This document shows, piece after piece, positions 34,901 through 46,728 of a DNA stretch of 64,000 nt. The notes under the pieces are model-generated. The model worked only from the letters and a program-made list of their open reading frames with translations. It did no database searches and was not told where the DNA came from. The translations under genes were made by a program, and so were the position numbers. Numbering within the stretch: position 1 is the stretch's first letter; every line of letters begins with the position of its first letter. This DNA is from Molossus alvarezi (taxonomy: Eukaryota; Chordata; Mammalia; Chiroptera; Molossidae): the NCBI GenBank assembly GCA_037176705.1, contig CM073886.1, forward strand, positions 88,757,501 through 88,821,500, in the 5' to 3' direction.

Positions 34901-35918
34901 AGGTATGATTGATTAAGTCACTGACATTGTTTAATTGATTCAACTTCCAATCCCTCTCTCCTCCCTGGAGGTTGAGCAGTGGGGCTAAGGAAAAACCTTC
35001 TAATCATGGTTTGTTCCCCTGGCAACCAGTCCCCATGTCTTAGGCCCTTTCTAAAAGTCACCGCATTAACATAAGTTCAGATGAGGATGAAGTGGCTTAT
35101 GAATAACAAGATACTCCTTTCACCTTTGTGGTCTGAAGTGATTTCAGAAACTGAGGACAAGAGGCCAAATATTATGATAAAGTTGCTCCTATTGCTCTTA
35201 TGCTTAGGAAGTTATAATGGTTTTAGGAGCTCTGGGCCAGAAAGAGGATGCAGACCGAATATAAATTTATTATACGTTATAATATCACAGTATTATATTA
35301 ATCTTTAATACCTATTTTAGAAGTTAGATCTGTTCAGTTAATCACACTAAAGATGATCTTTTAAGCCAAAATGATATAAAGCATCACAATTCAATGGGTG
35401 GCAGTTACCCATACTTGCAGAAATATCTATACAACTGAATTGGGCTTGTTAGTTAAAAGCATCCCAGGGATGTTGGGGAAAGAGAAGCTAAAGTCTGGGT
35501 CCGGTGGAGAAATGACTATGGCGTCCGAGGTGTCTAATGAACTCTGCCTGACCTGGGCAGGGAGTTCCTACCGAGAAGCAGTGTGCACATTTAGGTTTCC
35601 TAAAATCAGAACGAAGAAGACACACTTGTGTAATGTTAGGGTAATTTTCTTCTCTGTAGTATCTTTCATGTCCTGGGACTACTTCATAGGTTAATTTTTA
35701 AAATGCTTTCCTGTTGGGATCTATGTTTGCAAGTATCTTCTCATCATGAAGTGTCTCACTTTTAAGGAAAATAAAAACCTTTACAAAACTCTTATGGGTG
35801 CTTTCACCCCTAAAATAAAATAAGTATATTGTGTTTTAACATAAAGGAAGCGCGTCTGCAACCCACAGCGTACACAAAGGCAAATCATGGAACCTGTATC
35901 TTTTGTTTGTTTGCTTGT
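31910..35918. other. Mostly unique AT-rich sequence
   Basis: No repeat family was confidently recognised across about 4 kb. A G12 run lies at 34147-34158. A reverse-strand stretch at about 33748-33890 is open and ends in a donor-like AAG|GTGACT; it is a weak exon candidate treated among the findings. Confidence 0.5.
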
Positions 35919-35919
35919 T

Positions 35920-36147
35920 TGTTTTTTAATCCTCACCTGAGGACATGCTCATTGATTTTAGAGAGAGGCAAAGGGAGTGAGAAAGAGAAACATTGATGTG
36001 AGAGGGAGCATCGACTGGCTGCCTTCTGCAAAGGCCCAATGGGGGATCAAACCCACAACCTAGGTATGTGCCCTGACCAGGAATCGAACCTACAAGCTTT
36101 TGATATATGAAGGATGCTCCAACCAACCAAGCCACCCTGCCAGAACA
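35920..36147 (-). mobile_element. VES SINE, antisense
   Basis: Starts 'aatcctcacctgaggacatg', purine-rich body, 'ggaatcgaacctacaagc' (B-box) and a head 'ccaagccaccctgccagaac'. More diverged than its neighbours; no clean target duplication seen. Confidence 0.88.
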
Positions 36148-36879
36148 GAATTTATGTTTTTAAAAGGAGGAAAAAGAACTTGGAAGAAATTATTTGAGTT
36201 GTAAAGCCATTAAAAAAACAAATAATGAAAAGTTGAGCAAATTACACCCAGTAACTCTGCTTAGTACCTAATTAATCATGGTATCCAGAAGAGCCTGTCT
36301 AGCACTGGGTTTTCTGAGGGCTGAATAACAGACAAAGAGATTCTTGGAGAAAAGAGGGCTTATCAAGTGGTTTTGTTTTGTTCTAACAAAGGCAGTGATG
36401 CACGAAGGAGTCCTTAATTGAATTCACAAAACCAGACAAAATGTTTAAGTGTTTGTCACTGTAAACGCTAAATTAAGTATCAGAGCAGATTCTTCTTGAA
36501 GCAAAGGTATTTAAATAAATAATAATAAAATAATTTAAAGAGAATCATGGTCCAGTGGTACCAAAAGAGCCTTTTCGTAATCCAGCTATTTAGTGCAGAA
36601 AAGGTTATAATTACCAGATTGGCAGGAGAGTCTGGATTTCTGAGATATCAAAAGAATGTCAAAAAGATGCTGTTGGTGGACGTGGATACAGTGAACCTTC
36701 AGAGATATATAGAGTAGTTAAATCTTCTAAGAGTCTCTCTGCAAAGGCAACTTTCTCCTGCATGGAAATATATATATATATTTTTAGTTTCTCCTCCTCC
36801 TCACACTCTTGCTTCCTTTATACATTTTTTGAACTGAACTGGCAACTAAGAGTATATCCCACCTCTAGGTGTGAATGCT

Positions 36880-37020
36880 AGAAAAGCGTAACCTTCATCT
36901 CGACTCTGCCACTTCATCTCTAAGAGAGACAGTGATGGTGCTTCCTGGCAGTATTGTTCACAGAATTACGCATGAGAATACATGAAAAATGGGTAACAAA
37001 ATGCTCAGAATAGATGAAAC
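36880..37020 (+). mobile_element. MIR fragment
   Basis: 'ctcgactctgccacttcatc' and 'acaaaatgctcagaatagat' fit MIR core and 3' parts. Old. Confidence 0.45.
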
Positions 37021-37056
37021 CCTATCCACAAATGTGATTCCTCTTCCCTTTCACTT

Positions 37057-37275
37057 AAAAAAATGTGTTTTCCCATTATTGATTTTAGAGAGAGAGGAAG
37101 GGAGAGGGAGAGAGAGAGAGAAACATCGATGAGAGAGGACATCGACTGGCTGACTGCTGCCTGCCCCCCACTGGGGATTTGGCCCACAACCTGGGCATGT
37201 GTCCTGACTGGGAATCGAACCAGCAACCTCTTGGTGTGTGGGTTGACGCTCAACCACTGAGCCGCATCAGCCAGA
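37057..37275 (-). mobile_element. VES SINE, antisense, with TSD
   Basis: Full-length reverse VES with 'gggaatcgaaccagcaacc' (B-box) and 'ccactgagccgcatcagcc' (head). Target duplication 'cttccctttcactt' (37043-37056) against 'cttcccttttactt' (37276-37289), one mismatch. Confidence 0.93.
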
Positions 37276-37464
37276 CTTCCCTTTTACTTTCTATCCCACA
37301 ACAGAGACTTTCTTTTGAAGGCCCTAGGAAAATGTCCCCTAAACCCTTCCTCTCCCACTTCCCTACTCTGTCTTCCTACTTCTGAAACCCACCTGACCCG
37401 CTCAGGCTATCTCTGCTGCATCTTTGCTCGACTTTATGTGGGGAGGAAAAGAGTGAAGAGAACC

Positions 37465-37521
37465 AGCCCGGGCCGGTTTGGCTCAGCGGTTAGAGCGCCG
37501 GCCTGCGGTCCAGAGAGACCC
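37465..37521 (+). mobile_element. VES head-only fragment
   Basis: The first ~57 bases of a VES ('gcccgggccggtttggctca' and on to 'ggtccagagagaccc') stop abruptly and unrelated sequence follows. The A-box is intact; the B-box, body and tail are absent. SINEs are normally shortened at the 5' end, so losing everything 3' of the head is unusual. Confidence 0.85.
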
Positions 37522-37724
37522 TGACTCCAATGAAAGTGGTGGGAACAAAGCCTTTCCCTGACTCTATTGGAACTGGGCAGCGTACAGGGCTCACACTGGG
37601 CCTCATTCCCTAGTGGGAGGGATTCCTATCCCCCATAAGCGGGAAATAGAGTATACCGATGTCTTCTCTGCCTGCCTCACATGACACAGACCCAGCCCTT
37701 CAGAATGGTGCAGTACAGTACTGA

Positions 37725-38095
37725 TGACGCTTAGGGGCTGGGTGAGTCTCCTCCACATTCTTGTGTTGAAATTTTACCCTCAGTACCTCTGAATTTGGAA
37801 ATGGGATCATTGAAGATTAGTTAAGATGAGGTCCTTAAGGTGAGCCTTAACTCAGTGTGATTGGTGTCCTGGTAAACAGGGGAAAGTGGGACCCAGAAAC
37901 AAGCACATAGGGAAAGTGTCATGTGAAGATGAAGGCAGAGATAGCACCAGTGATCACCAGAAAACCACCAGAATCCGGGCACGAGCAAGGAACAGCATTT
38001 CCCTCAGAGCTCTGAGAAGGACCCACCCTGCCAATGACAGCAACTCTCTGTTGTTTGAGCCACTGAGCCCTAGGACACTGACACAGTACTAACTA
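37725..38095 (+). mobile_element. MLT1-like solo LTR (ERVL-MaLR)
   Basis: 'gtgttgaaattttaccctca', 'gtacctctgaatttggaaat', 'tagttaagatgaggtcctta', 'tgtgattggtgtcctggtaa', 'gtcatgtgaagatgaaggca' and 'ctctctgttgtttgagccac' follow a MaLR LTR from start to end. This is an old endogenous retrovirus-like LTR with no internal coding part. Confidence 0.7.
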
Positions 38096-38960
38096 AACCC
38101 CTTACATAAAACAATAGAATCAAATAATATTACTAAGCAAAAGGCATTTCTTTGACAGAAAGAAATATGGTACAAAGACACAGAGATGTGAAAGCATAGT
38201 AAATATTTCCATTCTGAAAATGAGAGTTATTTAAAACTTACCAGGGAAAGCTCTATTTTGGTTTCGCTCATCATCTTTGGAAGAGAGGGAAGTTGGATTT
38301 TTCCGTTAGCACCTCACGGTGCCTTCCTCTCCAGCCTGGGTGGTGACTGTGCGGCTGTCAGCCCTCGGCACGCCACTCGGCTGTGGTCGGGCTGGCCCAC
38401 GCTGCTGGACTTGGTGTGGCCCTTCCACAGACTCACTTTCTGGCAGATATCCTGCCACCACAGAGAGAACTTTTTGACCAGGTTGTGGCAATTTGCAATA
38501 AAAGGATAAACATAAATGGAACTCCCTGTACTTTTTCATTATAGACATAGTCAACAATTAGTACTTCAATGATACAGTGTACTTTCCTCTGAATTGCTCT
38601 GTGGGAAGCATTTTTAAACATGATATCTGGTCCCCAAATAGATAGAACATGACGCTTTCAGATCAGCCATGAAGCAGAATGAAGATTCTGTAGAGACGTT
38701 GATAGCACCACAAGTAGAATGGTCTATTCCTCCATCCCAATACAGAAACAACTGTAGAATTGACAGTGTCTACCCTGAAAAGTTTCTCAGAGAAAACCCT
38801 TTCCTATCTTAACATAGGATTTTCACAAACATCAATCCACGTGGAAGTCTATCCAACACGGACATCCACTACAATGTAGGCAGAAAAAGCAAAGTAACTA
38901 AATAAAAGGGAAGAGCAGAAAATCAAATATAGAATCAACAGCCTAAAAAGTTACTTAGGG
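38096..38960. other. Unique sequence with a GC-rich patch
   Basis: About 38300-38490 is GC-richer than its surroundings. A reverse-strand frame of about 73 codons (roughly 38327 to 38545) is open and ends in TGA, but I recognise no protein. Nothing else was identified. Confidence 0.5.
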
Positions 38961-38972
38961 TATAAAGCTATT

Positions 38973-39174
38973 TTTTTTCTTTATAGATTTTAGAGAGAGA
39001 GGGAGGGAGAAGGAGAGAGATAGAAACATCAATGAGAACATTGATTGGCCACCTCCTGCATACTTCCCACTAGGGATTGGGCCCATAACCTGGGCAGGTG
39101 TCCTGACCTGGAATTGAACCGGCGACCTCTTGGTGCATGGGTCGATGCTCAACCAGTGAGCCACACAACCAGTC
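38973..39174 (-). mobile_element. VES SINE, antisense, with TSD
   Basis: Reverse VES; B-box region 'ggaattgaaccggcgacc', head end 'cagtgagccacacaacc'. Perfect duplication 'tataaagctatt' at 38961-38972 and 39175-39186. Confidence 0.93.
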
Positions 39175-39420
39175 TATAAAGCTATTCTTAAACTAACCAA
39201 GACAGGCTGACGGAAAGAGCTGACTAAGGGCCAGATCCTCATGTTTTAGTCATTCATTTACTCATTGATTCACTCTCTCACGCTTCACCACCAAATACAC
39301 ATACACACGCTGAACAAAATGCATTTGGGCCTTGTCTTCATGTAGTTCTCATAGGACACGGGAGAAGCCACACACAATGAAGTCAGTACAGTACAATGTG
39401 GGGAAGTAGAGGCTATTAAA

Positions 39421-39508
39421 GAAACTCAGATTATCTTAATTGTGGGAATTCTCTCAGATTTTCAGAAACTCAGATTATCTTAATTGTGGGAATTCTCTCA
39501 GATTTTCA
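39421..39508. repeat. Perfect 44-bp tandem duplication
   Basis: Copy 1 is 39421-39464 and copy 2 is 39465-39508. Both read from 'gaaactcagattatctt' to 'ctctcagattttca' with no difference. Confidence 0.97.
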
Positions 39509-39611
39509 GGAACCAACTCTGTCTTTACCATTCTTGTTTCTATCATATTAAAGTCAATGGGACATAAGACACATGAACTAGAAATTTCCAAGTTACTGGG
39601 TTATGACCCAT

Positions 39612-40012
39612 TCATTGTTTAGTAACATGTTATTTGGCCTCCATGTGTTTTTCAGTTTTTTTCTTGTAATTGATTTCTAGTTTTATACCTTTGTGGTCAA
39701 AGATGTTTGATATGATTTCAATCTTCTTGAATTTATTAAGACTTGTTTTGTGTCCCAAAATGTGGTCTATCCTAGAAAATGTACAAATGTGCACTTGAAA
39801 AGAATGTATATTCTGCTGCTTTGGGGTGAAATGCTCTGTAACTATCAATAAAATGTATCTTGTGTATATTGTTTAGGGCTGTTGTTTCCTCATTGATTTT
39901 TTGTCTGGGAGGTCTATCCATTGATGTCAACAGGGTGTTAAAATCCCCTATTTTGACTGTATCACTGTTGATCTCTCTCTTTATATTCATCAAAATATTT
40001 TCTAAACTAAGG
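39612..40012 (-). mobile_element. L1 ORF2 endonuclease fragment, antisense
   Basis: The reverse strand encodes two pieces of the L1 APE-type endonuclease in different frames: GDFNTLLTSMDRPPRQK and FHPKAAEYTFFSSA in one, FSRIDHILGHKTSLNKFKK in the next. These carry the conserved GDFNT and RIDHIL catalytic/substrate motifs. In the last conserved block the copy reads SNIFDHKG, one residue shorter than the usual SDH motif. The frameshift and lack of flanking ORF make it inactive. Confidence 0.9.
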
Positions 40013-40214
40013 CACGCTCAACACAACCAAATCTTTCCTTGGTGATTCAGAAAGCCAAGATTAGGGGAACACTACTTAACAGTGGGTTCAAGGCATTTGC
40101 TACCTGTTTTTCCATGGGACTTAGTGATTCAATGAAAAGGAAAGTGACATACTTTGGTTTAAAGTGTCCAGGAAAATTTAGAATTTAACTTGTATTTTCT
40201 CTTGATTCTTTTTA

Positions 40215-40930
40215 TGCATGACTCATTCTCCCTCAGCTAATCCATCAATAAGTCTTAAGGATTCTCCCTACAAAGTATATTTCAGGTCTCAGGTGGTTCT
40301 CCACATACACTGCAACCACTCAACCCTAAGATGCCATCATTTTGCACTGCACTACTGTGATAGCTCCATAACTGGTCAACCTACTTTCACTATTACCACC
40401 CTCACCACCAATGTACGACAGAGTGAGCTTTTAAATTTATGCCATATCAGACCCTGCTTGTAATATTTGCACAGCTTCTCATCAAGTGAGAATATTCTTA
40501 CGAGGGCATGCAAAGCCCTATGTGATCCAGTCCTAGCCTACCTCTTGAACTTACTGTCAGAGACACTGTCATTCTATTTGTCTAATACACACATTACTAC
40601 ATTAGGGCTTTTCTACTAGCTGGTCTCTCTTCCCTTAATTCTAAAATGGATTATTGTCATTTGGGCCTCACCTTAGGTGGTACCTCTTCAAAGACAGCTA
40701 CCTGATTCTCCTATCCCCAGTATTTACCCAGTTACCATCCCATCACCACATTCTACTTTGCATGGCACTTAAAACTATCTGTTATCTTTCTTACTTATTT
40801 TTTTCTGCCCCCTTTCCACTAGACTGTAAGTTTCATGATAATAGAGACCTTGTCTATTTTGATCACTAATGGTTCTCCTCCCCCTTGCACATCTAGGCAC
40901 TCAATTGCCATTATTGAATAACCAAATGTG
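40215..40930 (+). mobile_element. Long L2 LINE fragment, sense
   Basis: Over 700 bases in L2 order: 'gcactactgtgatagctcca', 'atcagaccctgcttgtaata', 'gcaaagccctatgtgatcca', 'tcctagcctacctcttgaac', 'ccactagactgtaagtttca' and 'gccattattgaataaccaaa'. This is the L2 end of ORF2 plus the 3' UTR. No coding frame remains. Confidence 0.8.
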
Positions 40931-41819
40931 TTCCTGTTTCACTATGTGCAAAGGGGATCGAGTCACAAGAAACGTAAGTTATGCTTATGTTAATTTATTT
41001 CTTGAGAGAATTAAGGAAGAAAAGAATACAGCCTTAGGAGCTTCTCAGCCAGGCCACAGCAACCAAAGAGCTCTTCAGAAGATGTCATAGCCCCAGCAAC
41101 ACCATGACCTGGACTCTCCCTTAGCAGAAGGCATCTGTTCCTTCCTCCCTCACAGCATGAAGTCTTTTCCACTCTCTTTGTTTCCAGAGATGCTGCCACT
41201 GTTGATGATTCCTTACTTGAGGGTCCTGCAGGTGGGCTTCCTGAGTGGGGCCTGATTAGGACACTGCTGGGGGTGGAGGTGCTGATTCAGGGGTCTTCAC
41301 AGGCCACTGGCTTATCTCACCCAGGCTTGTGGTCAGTGCTTATTCTCTATGAAAATAGAGGCCAGGGTGACCGGGGTTGTGTGAAGATCGGATCCCCCTA
41401 AGAGGGCTCTGGGTAACACAGCCATTCTGAGCCTTCTCAAAAGGGAAGACATTTTCATCAAGTCACTCTCCTAGTTTGTAGAATATATTAGAAGTTGTCA
41501 AATACAGAAACATAAAAATAGTAAATGAGCCCCGGGACTGGCCAAGCACCGAAGGATAGATATATTTTGAGAATGAATCCTTATTCTGATTATTTAGCCA
41601 GAATCTATAATCAAAATTTATATGTTTGGACAATATTTTATTTTTTTTTAATACAATAAGTTGTTTGCAAAATAACTATCAATTTTAAATTGCCCATCTG
41701 CAAAAACATGGTTGGCTACAAACCTGAAGAAAGTGAGAATGACTCAGATTTAAGCAACGGTGCTAAATCTCAAGTGTTTCCAGTTTAGAGGAATGGAGCA
41801 TTTGTTTTTAAAGATTTAT
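40931..41819. other. Unique sequence
   Basis: No repeat family or gene was recognised. Confidence 0.5.
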
Positions 41820-41824
41820 TTCAG

Positions 41825-42265
41825 TGTAATCTCAATGGAGAGCAGTTTGGCTCAGTATTTCTCAATAAGTTTATATATGTGAGCAAAACTGTATTTACAA
41901 GGATTTTCACTGCATAATGGTTTATAGTAACAAAGGTCTAGAAATAACCTAAATACCTATAAATAAGAGACAGACTATATAAATTACAGTATACCCTTAA
42001 AACATAATTCTCTGCAGCTATTAAAAAGCCAATCTATATATGTTAATATTGAAAAAAATCTCCAAGTATATTAAATGAGAAAGTAAGGCGTAAAAATATC
42101 AATGCCATACACTTCTTTATGTGGGGGAAAAAGTGATTTGCAAGGAGAGAAATAGCTGTCTGGGGTATGAGAGACTTGCTTTTCAATCTATAAGCTTTTT
42201 TGCTGTTTGATTTTTAAAAATCCCATTAATCTCTTGCTTAAAAAAAAATTGAAAGAAAAAACCCC
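41825..42265 (+). mobile_element. Old L1M 3' region, sense
   Basis: 'tggtttatagtaacaaaggt', 'ctagaaataacctaaatacc', 'gcagctattaaaaagccaat' and 'atctccaagtatattaaatg' are L1M end-of-ORF2/3' UTR landmarks in the right order. Confidence 0.75.
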
Positions 42266-42994
42266 AGAAACTCATTTTTATGCTAAGCAAAAATGTATAA
42301 TACTAGTTTTAGATTTAGTTTAGAAACAAAAGAGAAGAAATCTAAATATTTAGAATCTCTTACATTGAGAAAACTAAGCCTGTCATTTCCTAAAGAATTT
42401 ACTCAGTCTCTGACATTTTTCCTGTTCCACTTATATAATTTGTAACAGGAAGGACTTAGAATATCCCTAAATAGGGAATAAGGATTAAAAGCATTTGCAA
42501 TATGAGAAAGTACTTGGTACCAAAGAGATTTCCCCTGAAGGAGAAACAGTTAGATATGGACTCTCATTATGTCACTGGACCCTCCTGGGCGTTTATTATG
42601 ACACACGGATTCTATAATTCTATAATTAATTAAAGAATGCTGTGCAATTCTTTTTTACTTTAGCTATTATGAGAGAGTATAGATAGAATGAAAATAACTT
42701 AGATGTTAATCTTTACACTGCTATATGACCTTCATCTTTTCTCTTTTGCTTTAATATTTACTTGTATTATCTTTGGTGTTACATAATAAATTAAAACAGA
42801 GCATTAAAGATAAATTCATATTCCTAATCAGAATAGCAGTGTAAATTCACAATTTTAGACACTCCAAATGTTATAAACATACAACAGTGATTGATACTAA
42901 GAAGAGGAAAATAATTTAAAAATACAGATATGCTAAAAGTAAGATAAACATTTTCATGAACCAGGGAGGAATATGAATTATATAGTGAAAATAT

Positions 42995-43106
42995 TGCCCT
43001 GGCCAGTTTGGCTCAGCAGTTGAGCATTGGCCTGTGGACCAGAGAGTCCCAGGTTCGGTTCCTGCTAGGGGCACGTACCACAAAAAAAAAAAAGAAAAAA
43101 AGAAAA
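42995..43106 (+). mobile_element. Minimal VES: tRNA-like head plus A-tail
   Basis: The head is complete through the B-box ('aggttcggttcctgc') and 'gggcacgtacc', then jumps directly to an A-rich tail. The roughly 130-bp middle, TCTC body and 'gtgaggata' block are absent. The 8-bp duplication 'gaaaatat' (42987-42994 and 43107-43114) suggests that it inserted in this short form. Confidence 0.85.
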
Positions 43107-43569
43107 GAAAATATAGGCTGAAGAGGAGAGACACGGGGCTGGGGGCTCTAGCTCTGGAAAGCTGGCCGTGGACACTGAGGATGCTGATGTCCGTGGGATG
43201 ACAGGGACTGACGTTGTCCCTGATGTAAGGCTGAGGAACACAAGCCTGGGGGCTGGCTTACTTCCTAAATTCAGAAGCTGGGATGGGCTGACCTCCCCTG
43301 TAAAAGAAGTTGAAATAAAACAATTTGCTACCGTTACCTTGGGCTACAGTTTCTATAGAGCTATGTGGATTAGGAGATAGGAGGACAAATATCACCTCAA
43401 TGTCAGTTTAGCCAACCTGTTTGCTATCTTAGGGATCTTCTGTATAATATTTTCTAGCATAGATACCCTGAATATCCAACAGAAAGCCTGAATCTGAATT
43501 ATCAGTCCTCAGGAAAGGGTGGAAGCAACCATAACTTTGAAAGACAGAGTTAGTAGTTGGTTTCCAAAA

Positions 43570-44335
43570 GAAGAAAAATAACACTGCTACTCAAGATAAA
43601 CCTACAAGTAAAAATTCCACACAGAAGAGAAATATAAATGCCAATACAATCAGCCAACTGCAGATACGTTTACCTAAAGGCAGAAACAAAACAGTAATCT
43701 GAACATTAGCTTAAAGTTAATGTATGGATGCTCAAAGTGATAAAGAAAGAACACCTCTTCCCAAAAATTCTAAACAAAATCAATTAAGCAGAGAATTAGT
43801 ATAGTAAAAGACAGTTCTTAGGAATTTTTCCAAAACACAGTACAGAGAGAAAGATAGATTTAAAAATGTAAAAGAGCAATTAAAGGAGATGGAAGATAAA
43901 ATATTTCCAACAGGAGCACCAGGAAAGGAGAACAAAGAAAATGAGAGAGAAACATTACTCAAAGTAAGAATGGCCAAAGGTATTGTCCAGAATTAAAGAA
44001 ATACTTGAGTTTTCAAATTTAAAGTGCACACACAGCACTGAGTTAAATAAATAAATACATACATAAATCCAGACTTGGAAATTAAATTATTTTATACATC
44101 AAGTATAAAACGAAAGATTCATTATAAGCTACCAACTAGGGAAGATGACAATTAGAAAGAAAGTAGGGTTCTATCACCAACAACAGATGTTAAAAAGCAA
44201 TAGAATAGGAGGATCCTAGGGAAGATTGTAGATTAGGAAGCACCATAAATCTGTCTCCCCACCTAGACAACAATTGCATTTGCAGAATTTGTCTATTCGA
44301 CTATTTGGAAGTCTGGAGTCTGTTGAAGGCTTTTA
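43570..44335 (+). mobile_element. Old L1 ORF1 and 5' UTR-like segments
   Basis: 'gaattaaagaaatacttgag' and 'accaactagggaagatgaca' look like L1M ORF1-region text. About 44220 onwards, 'tagattaggaagcaccataa' followed by 'atctgtctccccacc' looks like an L1 5' UTR start. Boundaries are uncertain. Confidence 0.5.
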
Positions 44336-44369
44336 AGTTATGGGGTGGGGGTGGGGTGGGCATATCCAT

Positions 44370-44830
44370 CCCACTCTTGGAAATGTGAAATGCTATAGCC
44401 TCTGTAGAAAATAGAACAGTGGTTTCAGAGAAAATTAAAAATAAAATTAACATTGAGTATGTACTCAAAGGAATTAAAGGAAGTTTTCAAAGAGATACTG
44501 TACCTCTATGTTCATGGCATTATTTATAATATCTAAAACGTGGAAGCAATCTAAGTGTCCACTGATGGATAAACAGAATGTGATATATACATAACAGTAG
44601 AATACTATTCAGCCTTTAAGAGAAAATTCTGTTGTGTGCCGCAACATAGATGAACCTTGAGAACGTTAATGAACTGACATAAGCCAGTTACAGAAAGACA
44701 AATGCTGTATGATTCTACTTACACGAGGTACTTAGAGTAGTCAAAATCGTAGAGACCGCCAGTAGGATAGGGTTGCCAGGGGCTGCGGGGAGGGAGAAAT
44801 GGGGAGTTGTTATTTAATGGGTACAGAATT
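44370..44830 (+). mobile_element. L1 3' ORF2/UTR fragment, sense
   Basis: 'gttcatggcattatttataa', 'gtgtccactgatggataaac', 'gaatactattcagcctttaa', 'gaaagacaaatgctgtatga' and 'gggttgccaggggctgcggg' are classic L1 end-of-ORF2 and 3' UTR landmarks. Confidence 0.85.
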
Positions 44831-45244
44831 TCAGTTTTGTTTAAACTGCCTTCTTTTTATTCAAACAACACACACACGAGTGGTTATCATCTGTGACAGT
44901 ATTCAGTTTGATTTGCCAACAATACATTTTACCAATGTTTGTGTTCAACCCTGCTCTCTGCATCTCAGCCCCGCCCTCTGTGATTCTACAGGTGCACTGG
45001 TGAGCGCACCGCGGCGAGCTCTGGGAGGGGAAGACACCCAGAAGTCACAGCTCTGTGCCTTTAAGCTGTGCACTCTGCCCCACTCCTCATTTCCATGCCA
45101 GTGGGATCCAGGCCATGGAGTCAGAGGACAGCCAGATCAAAGGAAAGTAGGAGAGGATACCAGAGAGAAACCCTGATGCTTTTGTTTGTTTGTTTATTTA
45201 TTTGCAAGACAAGAGAGCCTTTTCTTTCCCTCTAACACAACAGC

Positions 45245-45445
45245 ACTTACTGAAATTACTACTTATTGGTCTTAGTTCATATGTTTCTTAATACTGATAA
45301 TTAACATTAACTATATGTGTCTCATCTCCTTAATCAGACTGTATACCCTTTGAGGGATAATATTTTATTAATCTTAGACCTCTAGCACTTAAAGTAGTGT
45401 TGGTGCATAGTAAATACAATAATGTTTGCTTAATTAATAAGTGTG
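45245..45445 (+). mobile_element. L2 3' end, sense
   Basis: 'gactgtataccctttgaggg' leads to 'tggtgcatagtaaatacaat', the L2 3' terminus. Confidence 0.6.
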
Positions 45446-46528
45446 ACAGTTGAGAATAAACTTTCTGTATAGAATGAAATTAAGAAGTTCTTTCCAAAGA
45501 ATTTACTGATGGAAGCAGAACAAGATACCAAAGACATTGCCCTCCCCACATCCACAGCACCACACCCTCTAAATACACAACAGACATACTCCAATGCTTT
45601 CCTGGCAAGTCTGTGTTACACCAACCAGGCTTGCACGATGATGTCTATGGCCCCTGCTGATTATACAGTACCATAACAATGATCTGATGTCTTTCATGCC
45701 TACCAACAATTACAGGTAAAGAAAGCAGTTTCATGACACAGTTGTGCTGTGACCATGATCCTTAGGCAGACTCCTTTTGCGCTACATTTTTGTACTATAT
45801 AAAGGAAACATTTCACTCCTTCTACATCTCTCTTTCCTTGAAATAGTCCCAAACATGGACTCTAAGAGATGACCTTCGACTTGTCATTGTAAGAGTATTT
45901 ATTTCACACTGCAGCCCACTCCGTTTTAGTTTTTGAGTTACTAATTTATAATCCTGGATGCACCTTCCTGGAGCCCAAAGGTGAGAGGCGATAATTGTCC
46001 TCCTCCTAAGCACATTCCTTGCCTATTTTATAAACTTTTCCAATTGGAAACTACTTTATACGTTATAAATAATGTAAAAATTGCCCCAGTTATTTTCTCT
46101 GGGTAGCTTAGACCTTTTTTTTTTTTTCTATTAGAAAGGATCTATAGGTTCATTGATCAGAACATATTTTTCTCCCTTTCAATCTTATCTTTTAAAGGCA
46201 TGTGAATTTTTACCTTAAATTATTGCCTAATAGACTAGAAAAATAGGAGAAAAGTGGCGGCAAGAACAGCTGAACAGAATTGTTGACTATGATTGACAGT
46301 GGGCTGCAGGGTGTGAGAGAGAAACAAAGGGACCTTTGTGTTGGGGAGAAGCATGTGACCAGCTGCCCCAGGTTGGACAAAACAGTTCCATTTGTTAGTC
46401 TACTTCTCTGGATTTTCTTCAAGATTCTGATTGAACCCGGTCTTTTCCACACCCTTCCCACTTCCCCTAGTCGTCACAGGGATAAGAAAAAGAGGGACTC
46501 CTGTGAACACAGTGTGGCTTCTTTCAGC
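45446..46528. other. Unique sequence
   Basis: No gene or clear repeat was recognised. Confidence 0.5.
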
Positions 46529-46536
46529 CTCTAGAC

Positions 46537-46728
46537 CAGTGGTTCTCAACCTGGGGGTCGTGACCGCTTTGGGGGTCAAAAACCCTTTCGCAGGGGTCAC
46601 CTAAGACATAACAGTAGCAAAATTACAGTTATGAAGTAGCAACGAAAATAATTTTATGGTTGGGGGGACCTGGTTCCATGAGGAACTGTATTAGAGGGTT
46701 GGGGCATTAGGAAGGCTGAGAACCACTG
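46537..46728 (+). mobile_element. SPIN-like non-autonomous hAT transposon
   Basis: Complete 192-bp element with terminal inverted repeats 'cagtggttctcaacc' and 'ggctgagaaccactg' (one mismatch). The 8-bp target duplication CTCTAGAC (46529-46536) and CTCTAGAT (46729-46736) is the hAT hallmark. Inside, 'gggggtcgtgaccgctttgg', 'gcaggggtcacctaagac', 'gttatgaagtagcaacgaaa' and 'catgaggaactgtattagag' match the non-autonomous SPIN elements of rodents and bats. It encodes no transposase. The family is known for horizontal spread among tetrapods. Confidence 0.9.
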
